A stretch of DNA of 64,000 bases, from contig QXWO01000027.1 in NCBI GenBank assembly GCA_009911035.1, positions 1 to 64,000 on the forward strand, in the 5' to 3' direction. Within the stretch, counting starts at the first letter, position 1. Every line of letters starts with the position of its first letter. Made by a program: the position numbers and the translations under genes. This DNA is from Lachnospiraceae bacterium (GTDB lineage: Bacteria > Bacillota > Clostridia > Lachnospirales > Lachnospiraceae). Positions 32,744 through 42,408 of this stretch are shown one piece after another. Under the pieces are notes generated by a model. The model had not been told where the DNA came from. It was given only the letters and a program-made list of their open reading frames with translations, and searched no databases.

Positions 32744-34855
32744 TTACACCTCAAAAATCAAGTCTCCATAAGTAGGCACAGGCCAGACTTTTTTGTCCAC
32801 CAGCATTTCCGCTTCATCTACCGGTTTTCTTAATTTTTCCATTGCCGTCCTGACAGCATCCTTATAATAAAATGCCTGCTCTTTTGCATTTTCCATGGTA
32901 CCTGCTTCCGTTTCCACCCTTTCCAGCTCTTTGAGGGCTTCTTTCATTTCCACAAGTTTTTGTGAAACTTCTTTCAGAATGTCAGTCTGGGCAGAAGCGT
33001 CTGCACCGGCTTCTTTTACGGCGATCACTGTGTCCGCCAGCAAGCGCGTGTAATTTACCACAGCCGGAATGAACTGTTTAGAAGCCATGTCAATCATGGC
33101 AAGGGCTTCGATATTGATTGTCTTTGCATAAGTTTCGTACAATACTTCCCTGCGGGACTCTAACTCTGCCTTTGTAAAAATGCCGAACTTTTCAAACAGG
33201 CTGACGGATTTTTCCGTGGTCAGCGTATCTACCGCTTCAATCATGGACTTAATGTTTGGAAGCCCCCTTCTTTTGGCTTCTGCCACCCAGGCATCGGAGT
33301 AGCCGTCGCCATTAAAGATGATTCTCTGATGAACTGTCAGGTATTCCTTGATCAAATCATGCACAGCCAGGTCAAAATCATCGGCTTTTTCAAGAATATC
33401 AGCCGCCTCACAGAAAGCTTCTGCAACAATTGCATTTAAGATCGTATTAGGGCTTGCTATGGAATCGGACGAGCCTACCATACGGAACTCGAATTTGTTT
33501 CCCGTAAAAGCAAAAGGGGATGTTCTGTTTCTGTCCGTGGCATCTTTTGTGAAATCGGGAAGTGTGGAGACGCCCGTCTCAAGCTTTCCTCCCTGCAGTA
33601 CGTGGGCGGCTTCGCCGGTTTCCACTAACTGACTTACAACATCTTCCAACTGTTCCCCGAGGAAAACCGAGATAATTGCCGGAGGTGCCTCGTTGGCGCC
33701 AAGCCTGTGGTCATTTCCCACATCCGATGCGCTCTGGCGGAGCAGGTCAGCATGGACGTCAACCGCTTTGATAATGCAGGCAAGAACCAATAAAAACTGG
33801 ATATTTTCATTGGGCGTATCGCCGGGGTCTAACAGATTTACGCCGTTGTCTGTTCCCAGAGACCAGTTGTTATGTTTACCGGAACCGTTCACCCCTGCAA
33901 AAGGCTTCTCGTGAAGCAGACAGGTGAGGCCATGACGCCCGGCCACCTTTTTCATTGTCTCCATGACCAACTGGTTGTGGTCCACGGCAATGTTGGCTGT
34001 CTCATAGATCGGTGCAAGTTCATGCTGGGCTGGCGCTACTTCATTGTGCTGGGTCTTTGCCGTAACTCCCAGTTTCCACAGCTCCACATTTAAATCCTTC
34101 ATGTATGCGCCCACCCGTTCCCGGATCGTCCCGAAATAATGGTCTTCCAGTTCCTGCCCTTTGGGGGCCGGAGCGCCGAACAAGGTACGCCCGGAGAAAA
34201 TAAGGTCAGGTCTTTGCAGATATTTCTCCCGGTCAATCAGGAAGTATTCCTGTTCAGCCCCTACCCCGGCAACCACCTTCTTAGCCTCCGTATTGCCAAA
34301 CAGCTTCACGATACGCAGCGCCTGCTCGCTGATGGCTTCCATGGAGCGCAGCAGCGGAGTCTTCTTATCCAGAGCTTCCCCTTTATAGGAACAGAATGCC
34401 GTGGGAATACACAAAATCGCTCCTGTAGCGTCTTCTTTCAGGAAGGCCGGAGAAGTAATGTCCCATGCCGTATATCCTCTTGCCTCAAAAGTTGCCCGGA
34501 GTCCCCCGGAAGGAAATGAGGAAGCATCAGGCTCACCCTTGATCAATTCCTTGCCCGAAAACTCCATGATCATCTTTCCGCTCTCGTCGGGATGGGAAAC
34601 GAAAGAGTCATGCTTTTCGGCAGTAATTCCGGTCAGGGGCTGGAACCAGTGGGTATAATGGGTAGCCCCGTTTTCTACCGCCCAGTCCTTCATCGCTTTC
34701 GCCACCACATCCGCAGCCGAGGGGGACAGTTCACCGCCGTTGTCCATCACCCTGATGACCTCTTTGTAAACATTCTTAGGCAGCCGCTCCCTCATGGTAG
34801 CCCGGGTAAACACTTTGCTGGCAAAAATTTCTTCCACATTAATTACTTCGCTCAT
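32744..34855 (-). CDS. glnN: Glutamine synthetase type III
   Basis: A 703-residue GSIII enzyme, the large dodecameric form found in Bacteroidetes and many Clostridia. It makes glutamine from glutamate, ammonia and ATP. Diagnostic stretches include [46 protein letters not shown] and [14 protein letters not shown], which form the nucleotide and metal sites; the C-terminal helical domain ends with a [13 protein letters not shown] motif. ATG 34855 follows GAGGAGAAAA. A leader of about 210 bases contains a terminator-like hairpin. A second, type I, synthetase lies 13 kb to the right. Confidence 0.96.
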   Translation of the reverse strand: MSEVINVEEIFASKVFTRATMRERLPKNVYKEVIRVMDNGGELSPSAADVVAKAMKDWAVENGATHYTHWFQPLTGITAEKHDSFVSHPDESGKMIMEFSGKELIKGEPDASSFPSGGLRATFEARGYTAWDITSPAFLKEDATGAILCIPTAFCSYKGEALDKKTPLLRSMEAISEQALRIVKLFGNTEAKKVVAGVGAEQEYFLIDREKYLQRPDLIFSGRTLFGAPAPKGQELEDHYFGTIRERVGAYMKDLNVELWKLGVTAKTQHNEVAPAQHELAPIYETANIAVDHNQLVMETMKKVAGRHGLTCLLHEKPFAGVNGSGKHNNWSLGTDNGVNLLDPGDTPNENIQFLLVLACIIKAVDVHADLLRQSASDVGNDHRLGANEAPPAIISVFLGEQLEDVVSQLVETGEAAHVLQGGKLETGVSTLPDFTKDATDRNRTSPFAFTGNKFEFRMVGSSDSIASPNTILNAIVAEAFCEAADILEKADDFDLAVHDLIKEYLTVHQRIIFNGDGYSDAWVAEAKRRGLPNIKSMIEAVDTLTTEKSVSLFEKFGIFTKAELESRREVLYETYAKTINIEALAMIDMASKQFIPAVVNYTRLLADTVIAVKEAGADASAQTDILKEVSQKLVEMKEALKELERVETEAGTMENAKEQAFYYKDAVRTAMEKLRKPVDEAEMLVDKKVWPVPTYGDLIFEV

Positions 34856-34989
34856 TTTTCTCCTCATTTCTGCGCTGCTTTCGCGCCAGTTTTCCCTTAC
34901 AAACCGGGCAGAAAAGAATCACCTTTTCTCCCCGCCGCGCGGGGCGCAGACTGCGTCAGCAGTCAATTCTTATGTACGCCCTGTGCAAA

Positions 34990-35020
34990 TAAAAAATGCC
35001 CCAAAAAATATTTGGAACAT
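34990..35020 (-). terminator. Terminator-like hairpin inside the glnN leader
   Basis: On the minus strand ATGTTCCAAA pairs with TTTGGGGCAT (10 bp with two G-U pairs) followed by six T bases. It lies about 45-75 bases after the predicted transcription start and 135 bases before glnN. A small GAAGGA/TCCTTC hairpin precedes it (35046-35061). This is the arrangement expected for an attenuator controlled by antitermination. No known riboswitch was recognised. Confidence 0.6.
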
Positions 35021-35071
35021 CTTTGTTCGGAATTAATATTTATTCTGAAGGATTTCTCCTTCGTTTTTTAT

Positions 35072-35100
35072 AAGATACACGAATATCCGCCAAATTGCAA
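35072..35100 (-). promoter_or_regulatory. Promoter of glnN
   Basis: TTGCAA (35095-35100), a 17-bp spacer and TATCTT (35072-35077) on the minus strand. The start site would be near 35065, giving an untranslated leader of about 210 bases. The gap from glnN to the U32 gene (about 330 bases) is taken up by this leader and promoter. Confidence 0.65.
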
Positions 35101-35183
35101 TACCTCTTTTTTAATTTTATAAAAATTATATAAAAAGATTTTTATAACCCTGTATCCAGTAGGCAAACTATACAACTTCTTCT

Positions 35184-36428
35184 TCACAACATTTCTGTTC
35201 CGGGCGCCTTGCGGACTCTGAGCAAATCATATTTCTGCGCGGCACCGTCTAATCCCACCCATAATACCTGCCGGGGATGGGGGGCGCTTTCCACTGCTTC
35301 CCCTTCCTGGGTTGTCAAAGACTCCACCTGTACCTGCACATTGCGTCCATCCGGCTTCATGATCTCTATGCGATCGCCCACACAAAATTTATTTTTCTGC
35401 TCGATCCGGGCCAGCCCGTCACCGGATACTTCCTCCACGATCCCCAGATAAGTGTATTCATTTACATAGGTGTTGCTGTTATAAATCTGGGTACTCTCAT
35501 CAGGCTTCCCAAAATAAAAGCCCGTGGTAAACTGGCGGTATGTGCACTTTGAGATTTCTTCCAGATACCATTCCATATGGGCCCGGTATTTTTCTTCCGA
35601 TTCCAGATAATCGTCAATGGCTTTTCTGTAAGTTCTCGCCACCGCCGCCACATAAAGGGCTGTTTTCATCCTTCCCTCTATCTTAAAACTGTCAATCCCT
35701 GCCTCTATCATCTCCGGAATATGTCCTATCATACACAAATCTTTGGAATTAAAAATATAAGTTCCCCGTTCATTCTCATAAACAGGAAAATATTCTCCTG
35801 GCCTTTTTTCCTCCACCACCGCATACTTCCACCTGCACGGATGAGTACAGGCCCCCTGATTGGCGTCCCTTCCGGTAAAGTAACTGCTAAGTAAACACCT
35901 GCCGGAATAGGAAATACACATTGCCCCGTGAATAAAACTTTCTATTTCCATATCTGCGGGAATGTTTTCCCGGATCTCCTTTATCTCTTTCAGAGAAAGC
36001 TCCCTGGCGGAAACCACTCTTTTTGCCCCCAGCCTGTGCCAGAACTGATAAGTCATGTAGTTGGTATTGTTGGCCTGGGTGGAAATGTGGATATCAATTT
36101 CCGGGCAGATCTCCTTTGCCAGCATAAACATACCGGGGTCCGCTATAATCAGCGCATCCGGCTGCATTTCTTTCAGCTCATGGAAGTACCGACGCGCCCC
36201 TTCCAAATCTCCATTATGGGCAAGAATATTGGCCGTCACATACACCCTCGTTCCGTGGGCATGGGCGAATCGAATCCCTTCCGTCATTTCCTCTCCGGAA
36301 AAATTCTTCGCCTTGGCACGCAGTCCAAAAGCCTCTCCCCCGATATATACAGCATCTGCCCCAAAGAGCACGGCCGTTTTTAAAACTTCCAGCGAGCTGG
36401 CAGGTATCAGCAGTTCCGGTTTCTGCAT
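35184..36428 (-). CDS. trhP: U32-family tRNA hydroxylation protein
   Basis: A 414-residue U32 protein (peptidase-like by name only). Visible family features are ELLIPASSLEVLKTAVLFGADAVYIGG at the start, MEIESFIHGAMCISYSGRCLLSSYFTGRDANQGACTHPCRW in the middle with clustered cysteines, and SFKIEGRMKTALYVA. The length and the Cys cluster match TrhP/YrrN-YrrO proteins, which make 5-hydroxyuridine at tRNA position 34. It lies 16 bases downstream of the matching methyltransferase gene trmR, which completes 5-methoxyuridine; this pairing supports the assignment over other U32 types. Confidence 0.88.
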   Translation of the reverse strand: MQKPELLIPASSLEVLKTAVLFGADAVYIGGEAFGLRAKAKNFSGEEMTEGIRFAHAHGTRVYVTANILAHNGDLEGARRYFHELKEMQPDALIIADPGMFMLAKEICPEIDIHISTQANNTNYMTYQFWHRLGAKRVVSARELSLKEIKEIRENIPADMEIESFIHGAMCISYSGRCLLSSYFTGRDANQGACTHPCRWKYAVVEEKRPGEYFPVYENERGTYIFNSKDLCMIGHIPEMIEAGIDSFKIEGRMKTALYVAAVARTYRKAIDDYLESEEKYRAHMEWYLEEISKCTYRQFTTGFYFGKPDESTQIYNSNTYVNEYTYLGIVEEVSGDGLARIEQKNKFCVGDRIEIMKPDGRNVQVQVESLTTQEGEAVESAPHPRQVLWVGLDGAAQKYDLLRVRKAPGTEML

Positions 36429-36444
36429 TTCTCTCTCCTTAAAA

Positions 36445-37089
36445 TCACTTTAATTTGACGCTTACTGTTGCTCCGTCCCCCAGAGGGAGGATATCTGTCC
36501 GGAGCTGTTCATTATGCTTTAACTGGTAAAGGTATTCCCTCATTCTCGTATGAATCGTGCGGTCCCGTCTGGTGACTGCATAGCGGGACTCCAGCACATC
36601 CCCGTCCTGAAGCACATTGTCGGATACCAGCACCCCTCCTATTGGCATAAGCTTTAAGATGTCCGGCAGAAAATGAATATACTGCCCCTTTGCGGCATCC
36701 ATAAAAATAAAATCGTACACCCCGTCCAGATTTTTCAAAATCTCCAGCGCATCTCCCTCCAGCAGAGTAATATCCTTTTCTTTCCCCGCTTTCCGGAAAT
36801 TCTCCCTTGCAAGAGGGATCCTCTTTTCATACTTTTCTATGGTGGTAACTTTACACCCCGTTGGCGCATATTCACTCATCAGCAACGCAGAAAAACCAAT
36901 GGCCGTCCCTACCTCCAGAATCTGCTCCGGCTGCTTCATGGCAAGAAGCAGCTTTAAGAAGCTCTGCATCTGGGGCCTTATAACTGGTACATTGGTTTTG
37001 ATTGCATGCTGTTCTAACTGGTTCAGAAAAGGGGTGTTTCCAGTATCAAAAGAATTGATAAAAGTACTGATTCTTTCTTCCGTGATCAC
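36445..37089 (-). CDS. trmR: tRNA 5-hydroxyuridine methyltransferase
   Basis: A 214-residue SAM-dependent O-methyltransferase of the YrrM/TrmR type. The SAM site is ILEVGTAIGFSALLMSEYAP (about residues 55-75), with DFIFMDAAKGQY and VLVSDNVLQDGDV as metal and substrate motifs. TrmR methylates 5-hydroxyuridine at the wobble position of tRNAs. It is co-transcribed with trhP, the likely upstream enzyme. Confidence 0.9.
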   Translation of the reverse strand: MITEERISTFINSFDTGNTPFLNQLEQHAIKTNVPVIRPQMQSFLKLLLAMKQPEQILEVGTAIGFSALLMSEYAPTGCKVTTIEKYEKRIPLARENFRKAGKEKDITLLEGDALEILKNLDGVYDFIFMDAAKGQYIHFLPDILKLMPIGGVLVSDNVLQDGDVLESRYAVTRRDRTIHTRMREYLYQLKHNEQLRTDILPLGDGATVSVKLK

Positions 37090-37119
37090 AATTTTCCATC
37101 CTTTTGCATGTTAAATGGG

Positions 37120-37548
37120 CTATTTCTTGTCCGCTTCTTCAACAGGTGTGGACATGATCTCCAGCATCTGCCCTGCCGTCATTTCCGTACTTAAATCGTA
37201 AATACCGGGGAGAATTTTGCCGTGATGGGCGGAAAGAAGTTCCTGCACAATAAACAGATTAGAATCTTCTATCAGCCCTTTTTCCTGGAGCATTTGTGCA
37301 ATATCCTTAACGGATGCATTCTCCGCAATCCCCACTGTTATGGTCCTGCCTCCTGTAACGGATACAGGCTGGTCCGCAAACACACGGTACCCAAAATCAT
37401 ATGCCTGTGTTGCTCCGCGGAAAATAAATACAATCGCTCCGGCAATCACCGCCACTTTAATGATCGTTTCCAGCGTTGCCACTATTAAGTACTTTACATT
37501 CATGTAAAATCCAACCATGCCTTTCTTGCGGTTCCCGGCTTTTAACAA
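37120..37548 (-). CDS. MltG/YceG N-terminal domain protein without catalytic domain
   Basis: Up to 142 residues: one membrane helix (about residues 20-42 of the longest frame), a short extracellular stretch, then a region typical of the LysM-like N-terminal part of MltG (TITVGIAENASVKDIAQMLQEKGLIEDSNLFIV, then LLSAHHGKILPGIYDLSTEMTAGQMLEIM). Full-length MltG enzymes are about 350 residues and continue into the transglycosylase domain with its catalytic glutamate; that domain is absent and the frame ends in a charged tail. The start is uncertain (37548, 37518 or 37503). It may be a regulator or a natural short form. It lies among housekeeping genes. Confidence 0.7.
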   Translation of the reverse strand: MLKAGNRKKGMVGFYMNVKYLIVATLETIIKVAVIAGAIVFIFRGATQAYDFGYRVFADQPVSVTGGRTITVGIAENASVKDIAQMLQEKGLIEDSNLFIVQELLSAHHGKILPGIYDLSTEMTAGQMLEIMSTPVEEADKK

Positions 37549-37569
37549 ACATGAAAAGCCTAAGAGCCG

Positions 37570-37902
37570 CTATTCAAAGTTCAGTTCTTCCGTGATAATC
37601 ACATAAATTTCCTGCATCATCCTGCAAAAGGCAAGCTCTGCCCGCAGGAAATCATCCACGACCGGACTTTCACGGAATGTTTCATACTCTTTCTCAAAAG
37701 CGTCCATCTTATCGTACAGCTCATTTATCTGGCTGGTATTCTGTATCTCGAAATTACGGTGACGGAATTCATTCACCCGTTCAAAAAGTTCAGGGGTTTT
37801 CTTGATCTTCCCAAGCTGATAATAATATTTTTGGTAAATATCGGTATCTTTAATTGATTTTACGAAATTTTCAGTCAAAGCTCCTATCTGATTATCCAAC
37901 AT
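37570..37902 (-). CDS. YlbF-family regulatory protein
   Basis: A 110-residue helical protein: two long helices around LTENFVKSIKDTDIYQKYYYQLGKI and NEFRHRNFEIQNT, then SPVVDDFLRAELAFCRMMQEIYVII. This matches the YlbF/YmcA family. Family members in Bacillus form complexes that affect RNase Y and development. It lies directly downstream of the RNase J gene, consistent with a link to RNA metabolism. Confidence 0.85.
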   Translation of the reverse strand: MLDNQIGALTENFVKSIKDTDIYQKYYYQLGKIKKTPELFERVNEFRHRNFEIQNTSQINELYDKMDAFEKEYETFRESPVVDDFLRAELAFCRMMQEIYVIITEELNFE

Positions 37903-37936
37903 AATTTATTATCTCCTTATTCATCCATTATAATTA

Positions 37937-39610
37937 TTATATCTCCATTATAATAGGCAGAATCATGGGGCGCCTTTTGGTCTTTCTCCATACGTATTCT
38001 CCCAGGGAATCCTTAATGGAGCTTTTCAGTTTGCCCCAGTCGGCAATTCCCCTGTCAAGACAGCTGTTTACCGCCTCATTTACCACAATTCTGGCTTCAT
38101 CCATCAGTTCATCGGACTCTCTCACATAAACAAAGCCTCTGGAAACAATATCCGGCCCGCTTACCAGCTCGTCTGTAGCGCCGTCTAAACCGAGCACTAC
38201 AATCAGAATACCGTCCTCTGCCAGATGCTGTCTGTCTCTTAAAACAATATTTCCAACGTCTCCCACCCCAAGGCCGTCTACCAGAATATCCCCTACCGGG
38301 ACTTTGCCTGCGACCAGGGCGCTCTCTTGTGTAAGCTCCAGCACATCGCCGGACTGGAGAATGAAAATATTTTCCTTTACTATACCCAGCTCATTGGCAA
38401 TCTTCGCCTGGGCTTTCAGATGTTTATATTCCCCATGTATGGGAATTGCATATTTGGGATGCACCAGCGTATATAGCAGCTTGATTTCTTCCTGACAGGC
38501 ATGTCCCGATACATGTACATCCTGAAAAATAACATCCGCCCCTTTCAGCAGCAGTTCATTGATAACATTGGTAACTGCCTTCTCATTGCCCGGAATAGGA
38601 TGAGAGGAAAAAATAACCGTATCCGTAGGACCGATAGATATTTTCCGGTGATTGTCTTCTGCCATACGGCTTAAGGCCGCCATGCTTTCCCCCTGGCTTC
38701 CGGTAGTGATGACCACCGTCTTTTCATCAGGATAGTTCTTGATCTGCTCTATGTCAATGAGCGTATTGTCAGGAATACTTAAGTACCCCAGACTGGTAGC
38801 CGTCTCGATGATGTTCACCATACTGCGGCCCTCCACCACTACCTTGCGTCCGAACTTGTACGCAGAGTTGATGATCTGTTGGACACGGTCCACATTAGAA
38901 GCAAAGGTGGCAATGATAATGCGTGTATTTTTGTGTTCCTCAAAGAGAATGTCAAATGTTCTTCCCACGGTCCGCTCTGAGGGGGTAAATCCCGGCCTTT
39001 CCGCGTTGGTGGAATCACACATCAGTGCCAGTACGCCTTTTTTTCCTATTTCTGCAAAACGCTGTAAATCTATGGCATCCCCAAACACCGGCGTGTAATC
39101 TACCTTAAAATCCCCTGTATGCACGATAATTCCCGCCGGGGAATAAATGGCCAGCGCCGCAGCATCCACAATGCTGTGATTGGTCTTGATAAATTCGATC
39201 CGGAACTGCCCAAGGTTAATGGACTGCCCGAACTTCACCACTTTCCGTTTCGTGTTATTTGTAAGATTATGCTCTTTCAGTTTGTTTTCAATAATACCCA
39301 TGGTAAGCTTTGTGGCGTAGAGCGGCGCATTGATGTCCTTTAGCACATAAGGGAGCGCCCCGATATGGTCTTCATGCCCGTGGGTAATGATAATACCCTT
39401 TACCTTCTCGATATTATTTTTCAGATAAGTCACATCCGGAATGACCAGGTCAATTCCAAGCATATCATCTTCCGGAAATGAAAGGCCGCAGTCTACCACA
39501 ACAATACTGTCCTCATACTCAAAGGCAGTAATGTTCATGCCGATCTGCTCAAGTCCTCCAAGAGGAATTACCTTAAGCGGCGAACTGCTTTTTTGTTCAA
39601 TTTTTTTCAA
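37937..39610 (-). CDS. Ribonuclease J
   Basis: A 557-residue beta-CASP metallo-beta-lactamase RNase. It has the metal motif THGHEDHIGALPY (about residue 73), further ligands in TNHSIVDA and HTGDFKVDY, the beta-CASP region with ATFASNVDRVQQI and VHVSGHACQEE, and a C-terminal domain. It acts as 5'-3' exonuclease and endonuclease in mRNA decay and rRNA maturation. It is transcribed with neighbouring housekeeping genes; whether it is the J1 or J2 form cannot be decided here. Confidence 0.95.
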   Translation of the reverse strand: MKKIEQKSSSPLKVIPLGGLEQIGMNITAFEYEDSIVVVDCGLSFPEDDMLGIDLVIPDVTYLKNNIEKVKGIIITHGHEDHIGALPYVLKDINAPLYATKLTMGIIENKLKEHNLTNNTKRKVVKFGQSINLGQFRIEFIKTNHSIVDAAALAIYSPAGIIVHTGDFKVDYTPVFGDAIDLQRFAEIGKKGVLALMCDSTNAERPGFTPSERTVGRTFDILFEEHKNTRIIIATFASNVDRVQQIINSAYKFGRKVVVEGRSMVNIIETATSLGYLSIPDNTLIDIEQIKNYPDEKTVVITTGSQGESMAALSRMAEDNHRKISIGPTDTVIFSSHPIPGNEKAVTNVINELLLKGADVIFQDVHVSGHACQEEIKLLYTLVHPKYAIPIHGEYKHLKAQAKIANELGIVKENIFILQSGDVLELTQESALVAGKVPVGDILVDGLGVGDVGNIVLRDRQHLAEDGILIVVLGLDGATDELVSGPDIVSRGFVYVRESDELMDEARIVVNEAVNSCLDRGIADWGKLKSSIKDSLGEYVWRKTKRRPMILPIIMEI

Positions 39611-39660
39611 TAAATTATACCTCCGTTTTTACAGGCATCCGCACATCCTGTAATTATTTA

Positions 39661-39915
39661 TCATGTAAGCTCCACGTCCTCCAGCAGGCTTTCAAACACA
39701 GCCGCAACAGCCGACAGCTCCGTATCGTCTTCTACGATCTCATAAACGCTTTCCTTTGATTCCGGTCCCGCCACTTCCTTAAGCACCAGGGCCTCTCCGT
39801 CTCCCTCAGGAACATCCGTCACAAGTATATACTGGTTTCCGCCTAACTTTGTCTGTTCTAAAACGTAAAACTCTACATTCTCCTTTGTATCAAGAGTAAA
39901 CTTAATCTTTTCCAA
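39661..39915 (-). CDS. DUF1292 protein
   Basis: An 84-residue acidic protein with the DUF1292 pattern: KIKFTLDTKENVEFYVLEQTKLGG, then NQYILVTDVPEGDGEALVLKEV and an acidic tail with ESVYEIVEDDTEL. In Firmicutes it commonly lies directly next to ruvX and ireB, as here, where it follows ruvX without a gap. The function is unknown. Confidence 0.85.
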   Translation of the reverse strand: MEKIKFTLDTKENVEFYVLEQTKLGGNQYILVTDVPEGDGEALVLKEVAGPESKESVYEIVEDDTELSAVAAVFESLLEDVELT

Positions 39916-40353
39916 TTATTCTTCTCCCTGTTTTGTCTTTCTACAGTCCAGAAAACCCTGCAGAATAAACACTGCTGCTATCTGGTCTACATATTCCTTA
40001 CGGCTCTCCCTGTCCAGTCCGGCTTCCATCATGGCCTTGTCCGCCGCTACCGTGGTCAGTCTTTCATCCCATGTATGTACCGTAAGTCCCGTACGCCGCT
40101 CCAGCTTGTCCTTAAAATCCAGAGTAACCTCCGCCCTGGGTCCTAAAGAATTGTCCATGTTTTTGGGCAGGCCCAAAACAATTTCGTCAATCTGGTATTC
40201 CTCAATAAGTTCTTCTATTCTTGCCAGTGTCTTCCGCAGTTTATTTTCTTCTTTTCTTCTGATGATCTCTACTCCCTGCGCAGTGATCAGCAGCGGGTCG
40301 CTGACTGCCACACCTACCGTTTTCGAGCCGAAGTCCAATCCCATTATCCGCAT
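39916..40353 (-). CDS. ruvX: Pre-16S rRNA nuclease RuvX/YqgF
   Basis: A 145-residue RNase H-fold protein with the family starting motif [17 protein letters not shown] (first acidic residue), [17 protein letters not shown] and a final acidic motif with [17 protein letters not shown] and [11 protein letters not shown]. The YqgF group matures the 5' end of 16S rRNA. It forms the conserved ireB-ruvX-DUF1292 group. Confidence 0.95.
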   Translation of the reverse strand: MRIMGLDFGSKTVGVAVSDPLLITAQGVEIIRRKEENKLRKTLARIEELIEEYQIDEIVLGLPKNMDNSLGPRAEVTLDFKDKLERRTGLTVHTWDERLTTVAADKAMMEAGLDRESRKEYVDQIAAVFILQGFLDCRKTKQGEE

Positions 40354-40382
40354 TTTTTACTTTCCCTTCCCTGACTGCCGTT

Positions 40383-40643
40383 CTATTTCCAATGATTATT
40401 CTTTATATATTCTGTCAGCATCTCTTCCACCAGTTCATCCCGCTCCACTTTCATGATCAGGCTTCTGGCATTTTTGTAACTGGTAATATAAGTGGGGTCC
40501 CCTGACATAATATACCCCACAATCTGGTTTACAGGATTATACCCCTTCTCTGTCAGCGCCGCATATACTTCGGCAAGTATATCTTTTACGCTCGTGTTGT
40601 CTGTTTCTACTCTAAAAAATTGTGTATTTCCCAAATCCTGCAT
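40383..40643 (-). CDS. ireB: IreB-family regulatory phosphoprotein
   Basis: An 86-residue protein of the former DUF965 family: a short N-terminal segment with [43 protein letters not shown] and a helical end. The N-terminal threonines correspond to the residues phosphorylated by the PASTA kinase IreK in Enterococcus. It lies upstream of ruvX and downstream of mtaB. Confidence 0.92.
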   Translation of the reverse strand: MQDLGNTQFFRVETDNTSVKDILAEVYAALTEKGYNPVNQIVGYIMSGDPTYITSYKNARSLIMKVERDELVEEMLTEYIKNNHWK

Positions 40644-40711
40644 AAATAACCCCTCTTGTAACTACATTTATAAAATTTATCTTACTCCATTTCACCATAA
40701 AATTCAATGTC

Positions 40712-42067
40712 TTACGGCTGAAATAACAAAATATCCGGCTCCAGAAAGTCCGTAAGCACGCCGTCTATGACCTTCCCGGACAAATTCCCGCCCATCTGTG
40801 CTGCTGCCCGGATATATTCTCTGGTATGGCCCGTCTGGTAGTTCCTTCCCCCTATTTGTTTTTCTTCCTCAAAAAGTACTTCCGCCCTTTTATGTAAATA
40901 TTTCTGCCTGTAACTGCGGGACATTTCCCTTTCCAGTTCCTGCAAAATACTGCTGCGCAGGGACTTGACAGATTCTGGTATCTGCCCTTCCATTTTAGCC
41001 GCCGGGGTTCCTTTCCGCTTTGAATACTTAAATATATGCATCTCGTAAAACTGGACTTTTTCCAGGAATTCCTTTGTCGTTAAAAATTCTTCCTCTGTTT
41101 CCCCTGGAAATCCCACAATCACATCTGTAGTGACTGCCGGTTCATCAAAATACTTCCTTAATATGCATACCTTTTCATAATATTCCCCGGCAGAATACTT
41201 TCTATTCATCCGCTTCAGGACAGAATCGCATCCGCTTTGCAGGGAAAGATGGAAATGAGGACATAATCCGGCACAGTCTTTGAGCCCCCGCACAAATTCT
41301 TCTGTGATAATTCTCGGCTCTAGTGACCCTAAGCGGATCCGTTCTATTCCTGGGACCTGATTCACAGCCTGCACAAGGTCTAAAAGCCTGCTTTTTGAAA
41401 AGCCATCTCCTGCACCCATGCCATAAGAGCTTAAATGGATGCCTGTAAGAACCACTTCCCGGTACCCCTTTCCGGCAAGTCCCCTGACCTCGTCTAAAAC
41501 TTCTTCCATCCCGCGGCTCCTGATCCGTCCCCGGGCATAAGGGATAATACAGTAGGAACAAAACTGATTGCACCCGTCCTGCACTTTAATATACGCTCTG
41601 GTATGTTCCGCCGTTGCACACAGCTTTACAGACTCATACTCATTTGTGCGGCTGATATCTATGATCGTCCTGCCCCCTAAGGTTTTACTTTCCTCTCCCC
41701 GACTTTCTTTCTTCCTCTCCCTGTCCGTCAGATATTCTTCTAAAATGGAAACAAGGTCCTTCTTTCTGTTATTTCCAACAGCAAGGTCTATGCTCATATC
41801 TTTCAGAGCTTCCTCCCTGCCTGCCTGCACGTAACACCCCACCGCAACCACTACGGAATCAGGGTTCATTTTCTTTGCCCGGTGAAGCATCTGTCTGCTT
41901 TTTCTGTCCGCTATGTTGGTTACGGTACAGGTATTTATAATATAAATATCGGCTCTTTTATCAAATGGTACAATATGGTAGCCTCTTTCCTGTAATAATT
42001 GTTGCATAAAGTCCATTTCGTATCCATTTACTTTACATCCCAGATTATGAAATGCTACACTTTTCAT
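40712..42067 (-). CDS. mtaB: tRNA t6A37 methylthiotransferase MtaB
   Basis: A 451-residue radical-SAM methylthiotransferase. The N-terminal domain has iron-sulfur cysteines in LGCKVNGYE, INTCTVTN and VVVAVGCYVQAG; the radical-SAM cluster motif is GCNQFCSYCIIPYARG (CxxxCxxC), and a TRAM domain closes the protein. It converts t6A to ms2t6A at position 37 of ANN-reading tRNAs. ATG 42067 is preferred, following GGTGGATACT; an earlier start lacks a good site. Confidence 0.94.
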   Translation of the reverse strand: MKSVAFHNLGCKVNGYEMDFMQQLLQERGYHIVPFDKRADIYIINTCTVTNIADRKSRQMLHRAKKMNPDSVVVAVGCYVQAGREEALKDMSIDLAVGNNRKKDLVSILEEYLTDRERKKESRGEESKTLGGRTIIDISRTNEYESVKLCATAEHTRAYIKVQDGCNQFCSYCIIPYARGRIRSRGMEEVLDEVRGLAGKGYREVVLTGIHLSSYGMGAGDGFSKSRLLDLVQAVNQVPGIERIRLGSLEPRIITEEFVRGLKDCAGLCPHFHLSLQSGCDSVLKRMNRKYSAGEYYEKVCILRKYFDEPAVTTDVIVGFPGETEEEFLTTKEFLEKVQFYEMHIFKYSKRKGTPAAKMEGQIPESVKSLRSSILQELEREMSRSYRQKYLHKRAEVLFEEEKQIGGRNYQTGHTREYIRAAAQMGGNLSGKVIDGVLTDFLEPDILLFQP

Positions 42068-42100
42068 AGTATCCACCACTTTTTTTGTATTGAATTATCA

Positions 42101-42129
42101 TTGACTTTTCCCCCCTGACCCATTAGTAT
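42101..42129 (+). promoter_or_regulatory. Promoter of the HPr-like gene
   Basis: TTGACT (42101-42106), a 17-bp spacer that includes a run of six C bases, and TAGTAT (42124-42129) on the plus strand. The ribosome binding site AAGGAGG follows about 25 bases later. Confidence 0.6.
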
Positions 42130-42167
42130 ATTAGCAGAAGGTATGAAAAATTAAGGAGGTAGTTCCA

Positions 42168-42398
42168 ATGAAAACAGTTCAGATTTCATTAAATTCAATT
42201 GATAAGGTCAAATCTTTTGTTAATGATATCACCAAGTTCGATTATGACTTTGACTTAGTATCCGGAAGATATGTGATTGATGCTAAATCTATTATGGGTA
42301 TTTTCAGCTTAGATTTATCCAAGCCTATCGATTTGAATATCCATGCGGAAGAAAATATCAACGAAGTTCTTGATGCATTAAAACCTTACATGATTTAA
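42168..42398 (+). CDS. HPr-like protein without the active-site histidine
   Basis: A 76-residue HPr-fold protein. Strand and helix order fit HPr and the serine-46 loop is conserved as DAKSIMGIFSLDLSKP (Ser41 here). The loop that normally carries the phosphorylated histidine and ARPA is shortened and reads NSIDKVKSF, so no phosphotransfer from EI is possible. It recalls Crh of Bacillus, which keeps only the serine site, but it is more diverged. It is a single gene with its own promoter and terminator, so it is probably regulatory, perhaps through HPr kinase if one exists in this genome. Confidence 0.82.
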   Translation: MKTVQISLNSIDKVKSFVNDITKFDYDFDLVSGRYVIDAKSIMGIFSLDLSKPIDLNIHAEENINEVLDALKPYMI

Positions 42399-42408
42399 TG
42401 AACGCAGT

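Noticed and set aside
34860-35065. A known glutamine riboswitch in the glnN leader
   Set aside because: I could not find the conserved core bases of the glnA or downstream-peptide motifs; only a terminator-like stem is supported.
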